Below, piece by piece: positions 52,613 to 60,982 of a stretch of DNA of 64,000 nt. The notes beneath the pieces were generated by a model. The model was given only the letters and a program-made list of their open reading frames with translations. It was not told the DNA's origin and did no database searches. Source of the stretch: Williamsia maris (GTDB taxonomy: Bacteria > Actinomycetota > Actinomycetes > Mycobacteriales > Mycobacteriaceae). Both the position numbers and the translations under genes were made by a program. The stretch lies in assembly GCF_024171815.1 (NCBI RefSeq), contig NZ_JAMTCJ010000004.1:310001-374000 (forward strand). Direction: 5' to 3'. Every line of letters starts with the position of its first letter. The first letter of the stretch is position 1.

Positions 52613-53713
52613 TCAGGCGCTCAGAACGTCGAGCATCCCGTCCACCGAGGACGGCCAACCGAACACCTCGGCACGTCGCCGGGCGTCGGTTCGGCCGCCC
52701 TCGGGGAGGCCGAACACGGTCTGGACCCCCTCGGCGAACGACTCGGCGGTGTTGTGGACCACCGCGCCGCAGCGGTCGGTGAGCATCTCGGCGACCGCCG
52801 AGGTCCGCGAGGCGACGACCGGGGTCCCCGCCGCCAACGCCTCGAGCGCGGAGAGGCAGAACGTCTCGTGCGGCCCGGGGGCCATGGCGACGTCGGCGGC
52901 GGCGAGGAGCCCGGCCACCGCGGTCCGACTCTCGAGGAATCCCGTGAACGTCACGGGCAGTCCCGCGGCGCGACGGGTGAGGGCGGCGCGTCGGGGTCCG
53001 TCGCCGGCGATCACGAGGTGGGTGTCGATCCCCGACCGCACGAGGTGCGCGCACGAGTCGATGCTGCGCTCGACGTGTTTCTCCACCGACAGGCGACCGC
53101 AGTGCACCATCAGGTGCCGTGCGGACCCGCGCCACGTCCGGGCGGCATCGAGATCTCGTCGTCGTGGATGGAACAGGTCGAGATCGACGCCGAACGGCAC
53201 CCGGTGGACGTTCGTCGCCCCGATGCGGTCGAACTCCGCGCGCGCGAACTCCGTGGTGCAGACCACGGCGTCGTAGCCGGCTGCGGTCCGTGAGTTCGCG
53301 AGATCAGCTGCGGCACGGGCATATCGGGTCGGCATGACCTGGCCGAGCAGCCGATCGAGACGCTCGTGCGAGATCATCACCGCGGCGATGTCGCGGCGGC
53401 GAGCCCACGGCCCGAGACCACGCAACGTCAGTCGGTCCGACACCTCGATCGCATCGGGTCGCAACCCGCGCAACACCTGAGTGACCCGATGGGGATCGGC
53501 CACCCGGTAGCCGCCGGTGAACGGGATCTGCAGTGCGGGAACGGTGATGCGACACACCCCCGACGCCAGGACCTCCTCGCGGGCTCGGCGGCCGGGGACG
53601 ACAACCGACACGGTGTGCCCGCGGTCGGTGTAGCCCCAGCCGAGTTGATCGACCGCGGTGCGCAGACCCCCGGAGCGGGGTCCGTAGAAATTCGCGACCT
53701 GAACGATGTGCAT
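52613..53713 (-). CDS. pimC: PimC-like GT4 mannosyltransferase
   Basis: A 366-residue GT4 glycosyltransferase. The opening MHIVQVANFYGPRSGGLRTA closely recalls M. tuberculosis CDC1551 PimC, which adds the third mannose of phosphatidylinositol mannosides. Further agreement is EVSDRLTLRGLGPWARRR, MISHERLDRLLGQVMP, VPFGVDLDLFHPRRR, VHCGRLSVEKHVERSID and MAPGPHETFCLSALEALAAGTPVV (donor-binding E-x7-E region). PimC is missing from many mycobacteria. The gene is convergent with the mycolate methyltransferase, 2 bp apart. Acceptor specificity is inferred from family likeness, recalled rather than searched. Confidence 0.85.
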   Translation of the reverse strand: MHIVQVANFYGPRSGGLRTAVDQLGWGYTDRGHTVSVVVPGRRAREEVLASGVCRITVPALQIPFTGGYRVADPHRVTQVLRGLRPDAIEVSDRLTLRGLGPWARRRDIAAVMISHERLDRLLGQVMPTRYARAAADLANSRTAAGYDAVVCTTEFARAEFDRIGATNVHRVPFGVDLDLFHPRRRDLDAARTWRGSARHLMVHCGRLSVEKHVERSIDSCAHLVRSGIDTHLVIAGDGPRRAALTRRAAGLPVTFTGFLESRTAVAGLLAAADVAMAPGPHETFCLSALEALAAGTPVVASRTSAVAEMLTDRCGAVVHNTAESFAEGVQTVFGLPEGGRTDARRRAEVFGWPSSVDGMLDVLSA

Positions 53714-53854
53714 CGCCGCAGTATGAGTCGGGGATCACACGGGCCGTTGTCGGTGAGATGTACAGCGGCACAACGATCACACAACAGAACGCTGCCGATG
53801 TTGTGGTCCGGCACATCGGGCAGTTCGGTCACGGCGCGGTCGGCGAACTTTCGC

Positions 53855-53860
53855 TAACCT
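53855..53860 (+). promoter_or_regulatory. -10 box of leaderless promoter
   Basis: TAACCT, 7 nt before ATG 53868; no ribosome binding site. Confidence 0.55.
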
Positions 53861-53867
53861 CGGCCAC

Positions 53868-54545
53868 ATGGACGTGATCGCAGACAGCGAAGCCCGGTTG
53901 TCCTGGGTGCTCGCAGGCCTGGCGGGATTGGTCGGCGCTGCCGCTTTCACCGTCACCGGTGGATATTTCGTGACCTTCATGACCGGCAACGCCGAACGTG
54001 GGGTGCTCGGTTTCTTCACCGATCAGCCGACGATGGCGCGCGCCGCCATCTTCATCACCCTGAGTTTCGTCGGCGGGGTCGTGGTCGCGTCGCTGTGCCG
54101 ACGCCACCTGTGGGTCAACCACCCGCACGGCGCCACCGTTCTGACCACGTTCGCCCTCGTGGTCGCGTCCGTGGTCGACCTGATCATGGCCGGCTGGGAC
54201 GCACCGCAGGTCGAGTTCGTCCCGATCCTGTTCGTGGCCTTCGGTATCGGCGCGCTGAACACGTCGTTCTGCAAGGACGGTGAGGTGTCGATCCCGCTGA
54301 GTTACGTGACCGGCACGCTGGTGAAGATGGGACAGGGAATCGAACGCCACATCAGTGGCGGCAAGGCGTCGGACTGGCTCGGATACTTCCTGCTGTACTT
54401 CTCGTTCGTCGCAGGCGCCCTGATCGGCGGACTGGTCAGCCTGGTCATCAGCAACCCGCAGATGCTCGTCACGGCCACCGTGATCAGCGCGGTGGTCTCG
54501 ACGTACACCTACACCGTGGCCGACCGCACCGGGGTGCTCGGCTGA
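53868..54545 (+). CDS. DUF1275 (YoaK family) membrane protein
   Basis: A 225-residue membrane protein with about six helices. The start VLAGLAGLVGAAAFTVTGGYFVTFMTGNAERGVLG is the family signature (GYFVTFMTGN), with ILFVAFGIGALNTSFCKDGEVSIPLSYVTGTLVKMGQGIERHI in the middle. The Lys/Asp-rich loop and YFLLYFSFVAGALIGGLVSL complete the fold. The family has no proven substrate. It has a leaderless promoter. It precedes a convergent cyclase gene by 10 bp. Confidence 0.87.
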   Translation: MDVIADSEARLSWVLAGLAGLVGAAAFTVTGGYFVTFMTGNAERGVLGFFTDQPTMARAAIFITLSFVGGVVVASLCRRHLWVNHPHGATVLTTFALVVASVVDLIMAGWDAPQVEFVPILFVAFGIGALNTSFCKDGEVSIPLSYVTGTLVKMGQGIERHISGGKASDWLGYFLLYFSFVAGALIGGLVSLVISNPQMLVTATVISAVVSTYTYTVADRTGVLG

Positions 54546-54555
54546 TCGAGCCGCG

Positions 54556-55380
54556 TCACTGTCCCGAGTCGTACTTCGGGACGACGGCGTAGACGATCAG
54601 GTCCTTCGGGGCGCCCTTCGCCCGAAACCGCCTGCGCCGCTTGATGTACTTGTCGGCATCGGTGACATCGAGAGTGGAACTCGTCGCCAGGACCTCTCCC
54701 CCGGACGCCGCGTCGGCCACCCGCGCGGCGATGTTGACGTCGACCCCGAGGTAGTCGTCGCCGTCGCGCCGTGGCTTGCCGGTGTGCAGCCCCGCGCGTA
54801 GCTGGGGGCGGTAGCCGTCGATGGTGATCGCGCTGACCGCCAGGCCGGCTTCGTGGGCCGCCTCGATCGCGTCGGCGCCGTCGACGAACACCGCCATCAC
54901 CCCGTCCCCCAACGACTTGACCACGCGACCGTTGCGGCGGGTGACGATGTCGGTGGTCGCTGCGTTGACCTGGCGGAGAAGCGTGAGGACCTTGTCGTCC
55001 CCGGCCCGCAGTGCCCAGGTGGAGAAGCCGACCAGATCGGTGAACAGGATCGTCACGTACTCACTGGGCGCCGACACCGCCGGTCGGCGCGCGACCAGCG
55101 CCTGCCACAGCTGGACCGCGGTCAGGCCCAGTTCGCGCAGGGCGGTGGGCTGGGCGGAGCCGGCCTCGCCGATCAGTCGGGCGATGCGATCGCTGTTACG
55201 CGTCGGATTGCTCGACACCTCGAGGATCGGCAGATCGCCCGGAGCGACCTTGCGGGCCGACCGTGCGGCCTCGACGACCGAATCCGTCCGGTTCACCCGG
55301 CCCGCCCATTCCCGGACGCGGGTCAGCCCGTCGAGGAACGCACGTCCATGGGGGTGCCGGTTGTCGTCGGGATCAGCCAT
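54556..55380 (-). CDS. Class III adenylate/guanylate cyclase
   Basis: A 274-residue soluble enzyme. The N-terminal ~100 residues are a helical region resembling the pH-sensing type of some mycobacterial cyclases (HAPGDLPILEV, SGRIARLIGEAGS). The CHD begins TILFTDLVGFSTWALRAGDDKVLTLL (first metal Asp), has NGRVVKSLGDGVMAVF (substrate Lys and second metal Asp) and LGVDVNIAARVADAASGGEVLA (purine Asp, transition-state Asn and Arg). All six catalytic residues appear present, and the Lys/Asp pair favours cAMP. No signal peptide or membrane helix is seen. Confidence 0.9.
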   Translation of the reverse strand: MADPDDNRHPHGRAFLDGLTRVREWAGRVNRTDSVVEAARSARKVAPGDLPILEVSSNPTRNSDRIARLIGEAGSAQPTALRELGLTAVQLWQALVARRPAVSAPSEYVTILFTDLVGFSTWALRAGDDKVLTLLRQVNAATTDIVTRRNGRVVKSLGDGVMAVFVDGADAIEAAHEAGLAVSAITIDGYRPQLRAGLHTGKPRRDGDDYLGVDVNIAARVADAASGGEVLATSSTLDVTDADKYIKRRRRFRAKGAPKDLIVYAVVPKYDSGQ

Positions 55381-55413
55381 GGTCCTGGTGTCTCATCCGT
55401 GCCGAGTGCGTCG

Positions 55414-56523
55414 TCACAGGTCCAGGGTGCATCGTCCGGAGACGGTGCTGATGCAGGTCTGGATGCGGTCGCCCTCGCGGTGTTCGTCCCCGGAGCGCAG
55501 ATCGCGGACGTAGCCCTCGCTCAACGGCACGACGCACGTCTGGCAGATGCCCATCCGGCACCCGAACGGCATCTGGATGCCCAGCTTCTCGCCTGCCTCG
55601 AGCAGCGTTGTGGCGCCGTCGATCTCGGCGGTCTTGTCCGACCTCGCGAACGTCACGGTGCCGCCCTCACCGCCCTTGTCGGTGCGTGCGATCGCGAACC
55701 GCTCGATGTGCAGGGTGTCCTCGATGCCGTTCTCCGCCCACACGGCCTCGACCTGGTCGAGCATGGCCACCGGGCCGCACGCCCACGCCGACCGCTCCCG
55801 CCAGTCCGGGACGCGGTTGCCGAGATCGGCCATGTCGACCTTGCCCATCTCCCGGGTCAGCTGCAGATCGAGGACGTAGTGCTCGGAGGCGCTGAGTTCC
55901 TCGAGCTCGTCGAGGAAGATGACGTCGTCGCGGGTGGGGGCGGAGTGCACGTGGACGATGTCGGGGTGGTCGCCGCGGGCCCGCAACCCGCGCAGCATCG
56001 AGATGACCGGTGTGATGCCGCTGCCCGCGGTGATGAAGAGCAGCTTCTCCGGGGCCGGGTTCGGCAGGATGAAGTCGCCCTGTGGCGGTGCGAGTCGGAT
56101 GACGGCGCCCGGCTGCACGCCGTCGACGAGGTGTGTCGAGAGGAAACCGTCGGGGTTGGCCTTCACGGTCACGGTGATGCGCTTGCGTCGCGACTCGCCG
56201 ATCGAGGTCAGCGAATACGAGCGCCAGTGCCAGCGCCCCTCCACCTGCAACCCGATGCCGACGTACTGCCCCGGTGCGTAGGTGTGCGAGAAACCCCACC
56301 CGGTCTCTATCTCGACCGTGGCGGTGTCGGCGGTCTCCTTGGTGACCGACACGATGCGTCCACGCAGTTCCCGCGCCGACCACAGCGGGTTGAGCAGGTG
56401 CAGGTAGTCGTCGGGCAGCAGCGGGGTCGTCGCGCGTGCGATCAGTCCGCGCACGATGTTGATCTGCGGCCGTGCGGCCTCGACGTCTTTCGCGGGGTGT
56501 TTACTCCACTTGAGCAGGTCCAC
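55414..56523 (-). CDS. Ferredoxin-NADP reductase with C-terminal [2Fe-2S] domain
   Basis: A 369-residue electron-transfer protein. After ~50 helical residues come the FAD domain ([26 protein letters not shown]), the NAD(P)H domain ([30 protein letters not shown]) and the ferredoxin ([18 protein letters not shown] with a last Cys in TCIST). The architecture matches mycobacterial Rv3230c, partner of stearoyl-CoA desaturase DesA3. No desaturase is in the window. The GTG 56523 is preceded by GGAG; the longer frame would overlap the DUF475 gene. Confidence 0.88.
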   Translation of the reverse strand: MDLLKWSKHPAKDVEAARPQINIVRGLIARATTPLLPDDYLHLLNPLWSARELRGRIVSVTKETADTATVEIETGWGFSHTYAPGQYVGIGLQVEGRWHWRSYSLTSIGESRRKRITVTVKANPDGFLSTHLVDGVQPGAVIRLAPPQGDFILPNPAPEKLLFITAGSGITPVISMLRGLRARGDHPDIVHVHSAPTRDDVIFLDELEELSASEHYVLDLQLTREMGKVDMADLGNRVPDWRERSAWACGPVAMLDQVEAVWAENGIEDTLHIERFAIARTDKGGEGGTVTFARSDKTAEIDGATTLLEAGEKLGIQMPFGCRMGICQTCVVPLSEGYVRDLRSGDEHREGDRIQTCISTVSGRCTLDL

Positions 56524-56536
56524 TTCGGTCTCCGGA

Positions 56537-57685
56537 TCAGTCGGTCGCAGTGGCCATCTCGGACGGGGAGCCTCCCCCACCCGCCTTCGGCGTCGAACCG
56601 CCGTCGGAGCGCTCCTCGCGTCGGTTGGCGACGACGCTGCTGAGGAAGGCGGCGCCGATGAAGGCGACCCCGACCAGGCCGGTGATGATCTCGTTGATGT
56701 GGTACTCGATCGAGATGAACAGGATCACCGACAGCGCGCCGATGGCCCAGTGCGCTCCGTGCTCGAGGTAGCGGTAGTCCGACAGGGTGCCCTGTCGGAC
56801 GAGATAGACGGTGATCGAGCGGACGAACATCGCGCCGATGAAGCCGAGCCCCAGGGCGATGATGATCGGGTCGGCGGTGATCGCGAACGCGCCGATGACG
56901 CCGTCGAACGAGAACGACGCGTCGAGGACCTCGAGGTAGAGGAACAGGAAGAACGCGGCCTTGCCGGTGGCCTTGACCAGGGTGGACGGACCGCCTGCGG
57001 CGCGCGAGGCGACGTCGCGCTCGTGGTCCTCCTCGAGCTGCTCGGTGTGGAACAGCGATCCGAGTCCGTCGACCGCGATGTAGGTGATCATGCCCAGCAC
57101 GCCGGCGATCATGATCGTCGCGCGGTGCTGGTCGTCGGCGAGGAACTCCGCGACCAGGGTCAGGCTGAGGCCGGCGATGATGACCGACAGCTGGTCGAGC
57201 TTGCCGATGGTGGCCAGCGGCTTCTCGAACCACGAGAGCCACTTGGTCTCGCGCTCGGACAGGATGAAGTTGAGGAACAGCATGAACAGGAACATGCCGC
57301 CGAACGCCGCGATCTGCGGGTGGGCGTCGGTGAGGATCTGCTCGTAGGACTCCTGCCCGGATCCCTCGGCGGGCGGGTTGAGCGCGAGGTCGAAGGCCTG
57401 GACCGGGTTGAGGCCCGCGGTGACCCAGACGACGACCAGCGGGAACAGCAGACGCATGCCGAAGACGGCGATGATGATGCCGACGGTCAGGAACATCTTC
57501 TGCCAGAACTCGCTCATCTTCTCGAGCACGGTGGCGTTGATGACGGCGTTGTCGAAGGACAGCGACACCTCGAGGACGCCGAGGATGGCGCAGAGCGCGA
57601 CGGCTTCCCAGCTGCCGTAGACGAACGCCGCCACGAGTGCGGCGATGGTGACCAGGACCGAGATCCCGAAGGTACGAACAACCAC
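56537..57685 (-). CDS. DUF475/TerC-like integral membrane protein
   Basis: A 382-residue membrane protein with about nine helices. It belongs to the DUF475 family (a TerC relative in tellurium-resistance gene sets). The conserved blocks are [22 protein letters not shown] and the second copy [21 protein letters not shown], both with the buried Asp-Asn/Asp typical of TerC-like metal-ion sites. A Gly/Ser-rich tail ends the protein. It lies downstream of terD across a long hairpin. TerC/TerD are thought to form a membrane-associated metal-sensing complex. Confidence 0.87.
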   Translation of the reverse strand: MVVRTFGISVLVTIAALVAAFVYGSWEAVALCAILGVLEVSLSFDNAVINATVLEKMSEFWQKMFLTVGIIIAVFGMRLLFPLVVVWVTAGLNPVQAFDLALNPPAEGSGQESYEQILTDAHPQIAAFGGMFLFMLFLNFILSERETKWLSWFEKPLATIGKLDQLSVIIAGLSLTLVAEFLADDQHRATIMIAGVLGMITYIAVDGLGSLFHTEQLEEDHERDVASRAAGGPSTLVKATGKAAFFLFLYLEVLDASFSFDGVIGAFAITADPIIIALGLGFIGAMFVRSITVYLVRQGTLSDYRYLEHGAHWAIGALSVILFISIEYHINEIITGLVGVAFIGAAFLSSVVANRREERSDGGSTPKAGGGGSPSEMATATD

Positions 57686-57714
57686 TGATGTGGCCTTCCG
57701 CTAGAGGACGCAGT

Positions 57715-57755
57715 TCGGGAGTCGTGCCGCCGACATCGGCGGCCACGACTCCCGA
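57715..57755 (-). terminator. Very long hairpin between terD and the DUF475 gene
   Basis: 12-bp arms (TCGGGAGTCGTG at 57715-57726, CACGACTCCCGA at 57744-57755) continue, after a 1-nt bulge, into a second 6-bp stem (CCGCCG/CGGCGG) with an ACAT loop. It is 49 nt after the terD stop. There is no T-tract, so it may end, attenuate or protect the transcript rather than be a simple terminator. Confidence 0.6.
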
Positions 57756-57803
57756 GTGCTGGTCACGTGGATGGGCAGTCTGACGTTACTGCACGACGAG
57801 AGA

Positions 57804-58379
57804 TCAGACGTTGACGCCGAAGTCCCGTGCGATCCCGGCGAGTCCCGAGGCGTAGCCCTGACCCACCGCGCGGAACTTCCACTCCGCGCCGTTGCGGTAC
57901 AGCTCGCCGAACACCATGGCCGTCTCGGTGGACGCGTCCTCGGTGAGGTCGTAGCGGGCGAGTTCGGAGTTGTTCGACTGGTCGACGACGCGGATGAACG
58001 CGTTACGGACCTGACCGAACGACTGCGAGCGCGCGTCCGCGTCGTAGATCGAGACGGGGAAGACGATCGAGTCGACCTCCGGCGGCACGGCGGCGAGGTT
58101 CACCTTGATGACCTCGTCGTCGCCCTCGCCCTCACCGGTGGTGTTGTCACCGGTGTGTTCGATGGAGCCGTCCGGCGAGGTGAGGTTGTTGAAGAAGACG
58201 AAGTGCTTGTCCGACAACGCCTTCTTGTCGGTCCCGGTGCCGATCGCGCTGGCATCGAGGTCGAAGTCGGTGCCGGTGGTGGAACGGATGTCCCAGCCGA
58301 GGCCGACGGCCACCGCGGTGAGGTTCGGGGCCTCCTTCGTCAGAGAAACGTTTCCGCCCTTGCTCAAGCTGACGCCCAT
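57804..58379 (-). CDS. terD: TerD family tellurium/stress protein
   Basis: A 191-residue calcium-binding stress protein. It starts [18 protein letters not shown] and has [22 protein letters not shown], the hallmark [34 protein letters not shown], and [27 protein letters not shown], all standard TerD blocks. Full length and intact. TerD proteins are part of the Ter system that gives resistance to tellurite, phage and other stress. Its start has GAAAGGA. It is divergent from the metabolite operon and in the same direction as the DUF475 gene. Confidence 0.94.
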   Translation of the reverse strand: MGVSLSKGGNVSLTKEAPNLTAVAVGLGWDIRSTTGTDFDLDASAIGTGTDKKALSDKHFVFFNNLTSPDGSIEHTGDNTTGEGEGDDEVIKVNLAAVPPEVDSIVFPVSIYDADARSQSFGQVRNAFIRVVDQSNNSELARYDLTEDASTETAMVFGELYRNGAEWKFRAVGQGYASGLAGIARDFGVNV

Positions 58380-58534
58380 GTCAGTCCTTTCCGTTGTTGC
58401 CTGTCAGAGCTGGTCAACCCAGTCTGAATACATTGCAGCCACCGTACGTGAAGTCCGACATCCGGTGCGAGCGATCGAGGTGTCCGACCGGCTGCACCCG
58501 AACAACTGCCGCGACCCGTTCAAAGGTTCCCCAG

Positions 58535-58540
58535 TACGAT
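58535..58540 (+). promoter_or_regulatory. -10 box of leaderless promoter for the Ter-associated operon
   Basis: TACGAT, 7 nt before GTG 58548. No ribosome binding site precedes that GTG. The shared 168-bp intergenic region also carries the terD promoter. Confidence 0.55.
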
Positions 58541-58547
58541 TGCGCAG

Positions 58548-59771
58548 GTGGTCACTGGCTGGTTCGGACGCGGTCCCCGTTCGGGGTCACGCACCCCGAC
58601 CGGGCCCCTCGACGCTGCCCGTGAGGCCATGGTCCGCGACTTCCTGCAGCTCGACCAGCGGCTTTCCATCATCGCCGACGGTGTCGACGCCGCGACGGCC
58701 CTGGGCGGCGACCGAGCGTTGGCGCAGGCCTTCGAGCCGGTGCGCACCCGGGTCTACGTCAGCATCGACCGCTACCTGTCGCTGAGCGACTCCCCGGAGA
58801 CCCCCACGGCGACGCCGGCCAACCGTCAGGCCGAGTACGAGCAGTGTTCACGAGACATTCACGAGTCCATCGCGGCGCTCGACCGGTTCTACTCCGAACA
58901 CTCGACGGCGATAGAGGGCGCCCGGACCATGCGCGCCGCGGTCCCCGACCGCGCCGGTGCCGCCATGGGCGCGTCGGATGCGGCCATCGCGGCGGTCGAC
59001 GCCCTGCCGGCCGAGTTGTCGGTGTACAGCTCCGTGCGCTCGGCCCTCGACCACCTCGCACGTGTGCGGGCCGACTTCGACCGCGCACGCGACGCGGCCG
59101 ACGGCGTCGCCACGGCCGAACTCAACACCGCCACGGCCGAGCTGACCGCTGCGGCAGAGGAACTGACCGCCGCGGTCGGGGCCGCGCCCCATCGTTCGGT
59201 GGAGGTGGGTCGGGCACTGTCGTCGGTCCGGACGCGATGGTCGGCGGTTCGCACCCGCGCCGAACGTCTGCCCGAGACCTACTCGGCGCTGCTGCGGGAG
59301 TTCTCGGCCGCCTGCTCGGAGGATCTGATCGGGCACGACCGACGGGGCGACGAGGCCCTGCGGGCGGCCTCCGGACACATCGACTCCGCGGCACGCCTGC
59401 TGGGCGCCGACCCGGACCAGGCCGGCGCCGAGGTCGGTGCGGCCAGGTCGTCCCTCGCCGACGCGGAACACTTCATCGACGGCGTGACCGACCGCCTCAC
59501 CACGCTGCGTGACGTTCGGGCCGACCCGCAGGCGGTCGAGGGTAGAGTCCGATTCCAGATTCGCGATGCCCAGCTGCTCGCCGTCGACCGCGGTCTGGTG
59601 CCGCAGTGGGGAACGGTTCTCGACGCGGCTGCGGCCCGAGCGGATCGGGCCACCGCCGGTCTGACCGGCACCCACCCCGACTACTGGGGCTACGTGACCG
59701 AGATGAACGACATCGCCGCGTTCGTCGCGGACGTCGTCGCGAAGATGAAAGGTCAGGGCAGACGGAGATGA
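58548..59771 (+). CDS. Uncharacterised helical protein heading the Ter operon
   Basis: A 407-residue, almost wholly alpha-helical and Ala/Glu/Arg-rich protein, likely forming long coiled coils (for example ELNTATAELTAAAEELTAAVGAA at ~190-212 and EVGAARSSLADAEHFIDGVTDRL). The N-terminal 25 residues are a Gly/Arg-rich tail (FGRGPRSGSRTPTGP). No motif, signal peptide or membrane segment is seen. Its stop overlaps the ATG of the aldolase gene (ATGA). It is probably a scaffold for the enzymes or a Ter-specific structural component, but there is no direct evidence. Confidence 0.7.
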   Translation: MVTGWFGRGPRSGSRTPTGPLDAAREAMVRDFLQLDQRLSIIADGVDAATALGGDRALAQAFEPVRTRVYVSIDRYLSLSDSPETPTATPANRQAEYEQCSRDIHESIAALDRFYSEHSTAIEGARTMRAAVPDRAGAAMGASDAAIAAVDALPAELSVYSSVRSALDHLARVRADFDRARDAADGVATAELNTATAELTAAAEELTAAVGAAPHRSVEVGRALSSVRTRWSAVRTRAERLPETYSALLREFSAACSEDLIGHDRRGDEALRAASGHIDSAARLLGADPDQAGAEVGAARSSLADAEHFIDGVTDRLTTLRDVRADPQAVEGRVRFQIRDAQLLAVDRGLVPQWGTVLDAAAARADRATAGLTGTHPDYWGYVTEMNDIAAFVADVVAKMKGQGRRR

Positions 59772-60982
59772 CTTCCACCGCGACCACGGGTCGGACGGTG
59801 ACGCATTTCCCGATGCTCGACGAGAGCGAACTCGCTCGTCTCTTCCATCGACGGCCCCAGCCGATCCCGGTGGACTCCGACCGTGAACTCCTCGCGACCG
59901 CTCTGGGCGCCACGCTCTACATCCCGGCGATCCGCGACGGCCTGGTGTCGCTCGTCGAGCGCGCCGCCGCGGCGGGGTCGGTGTCGATCGTCATCGACCT
60001 CGAGGACGCCGTCCCCGACGACGCGGTCACCGCGGGGTTGCACGCGGTGGTGACCGCTCTCGACACCCTCGCCCGTCGCGGCGGTCCCCTGCTGTTCGTC
60101 CGCGTCCGCTCCGCCGACCAGATCGACGCGCTGATCGCCGAGATGACCACGGGCGCGGACATCCTCGCCGGTTTCGCGATCCCCAAGTTCGACTCGTCCT
60201 GCGGACGCGACTACCTGACCCGCATCGACCGCGCCTCCGACGTCGTCGGGCGTCGGCTCTACGCGATGCCGATCATCGAGACGCCCGATGTACTGCACCT
60301 GGAGACACGCGGCGACGAACTGCGCGCCATCGCCGAACTGCTGGCCGAGTTCCGCGAGAGTGTCCTAACTGTGCGGATCGGCGCCACCGACCTGTGCGGC
60401 ACCTTCGGCATCCGTCGCGATCCCGATCTGACGATCTACGACGTCCACCCCGTCGCCTCGGTGATCGCCGCGGTGGTCAACATCCTGGGTCGTCGCGACG
60501 GAACCGGGTTCGTGATCACCGGACCGGTATGGGAGTACTACAACGCGCACGAACGCATGTTCCGACCGCTGTTGCGCAACACGCCGTTCAAGGAGATCGA
60601 CGCCGTCCGGTTCCGCACGCATCTGGTCAGCCGCGACCTCGACGGACTGCTGCGGGAGCTGGTGCTCGACCGCGCGAACGGCCTACAGGGCAAGACCGTC
60701 ATCCACCCGACACACGTCAACGTGGTCCACTCGATGTGCACGGTCTCGCACGAGGAGTACGTCGACGCGCTCGCCGTCCTCGGGGTCGACGACGAACAGG
60801 CCGGTCCGGATGCGGCCGGCGACATCGGCGGCGTTCTCCCGTCGGAGTACCGCAACAAGATGAACGAACGTCGCCCGCACCGTGCCTGGGCCGAACGCAC
60901 GCTGACACGTGCCACCGTCTTCGGGGTCACCCGTCCCGACGTCGCGGTCATCGAATTGCTGACCGCGGTGGTCGATCGGTGA
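59768..60982 (+). CDS. HpcH/HpaI (CitE-like) aldolase family protein
   Basis: A 404-residue TIM-barrel aldolase/lyase-like enzyme of the type found in Ter-linked gene sets. Landmarks are LYIPAIRDGLVSLVERAAAAGSVSIVIDLEDAVPDDAV (the Glu-Asp metal segment), LFVRVRSADQI, AIPKFDSSCG, YAMPIIETPDVLH, RIGATDLCGTFGIRRDPDLTIYDV and GKTVIHPTHVNVVHSMCTVSHEEY. It is longer than typical CitE because of a C-terminal extension (RRPHRAWAERTLTRA). The substrate is unknown; it may make or break a C-C bond in a nucleoside-like molecule (inference). Overlaps both neighbours by 4 nt. Confidence 0.85.
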   Translation: MTSTATTGRTVTHFPMLDESELARLFHRRPQPIPVDSDRELLATALGATLYIPAIRDGLVSLVERAAAAGSVSIVIDLEDAVPDDAVTAGLHAVVTALDTLARRGGPLLFVRVRSADQIDALIAEMTTGADILAGFAIPKFDSSCGRDYLTRIDRASDVVGRRLYAMPIIETPDVLHLETRGDELRAIAELLAEFRESVLTVRIGATDLCGTFGIRRDPDLTIYDVHPVASVIAAVVNILGRRDGTGFVITGPVWEYYNAHERMFRPLLRNTPFKEIDAVRFRTHLVSRDLDGLLRELVLDRANGLQGKTVIHPTHVNVVHSMCTVSHEEYVDALAVLGVDDEQAGPDAAGDIGGVLPSEYRNKMNERRPHRAWAERTLTRATVFGVTRPDVAVIELLTAVVDR

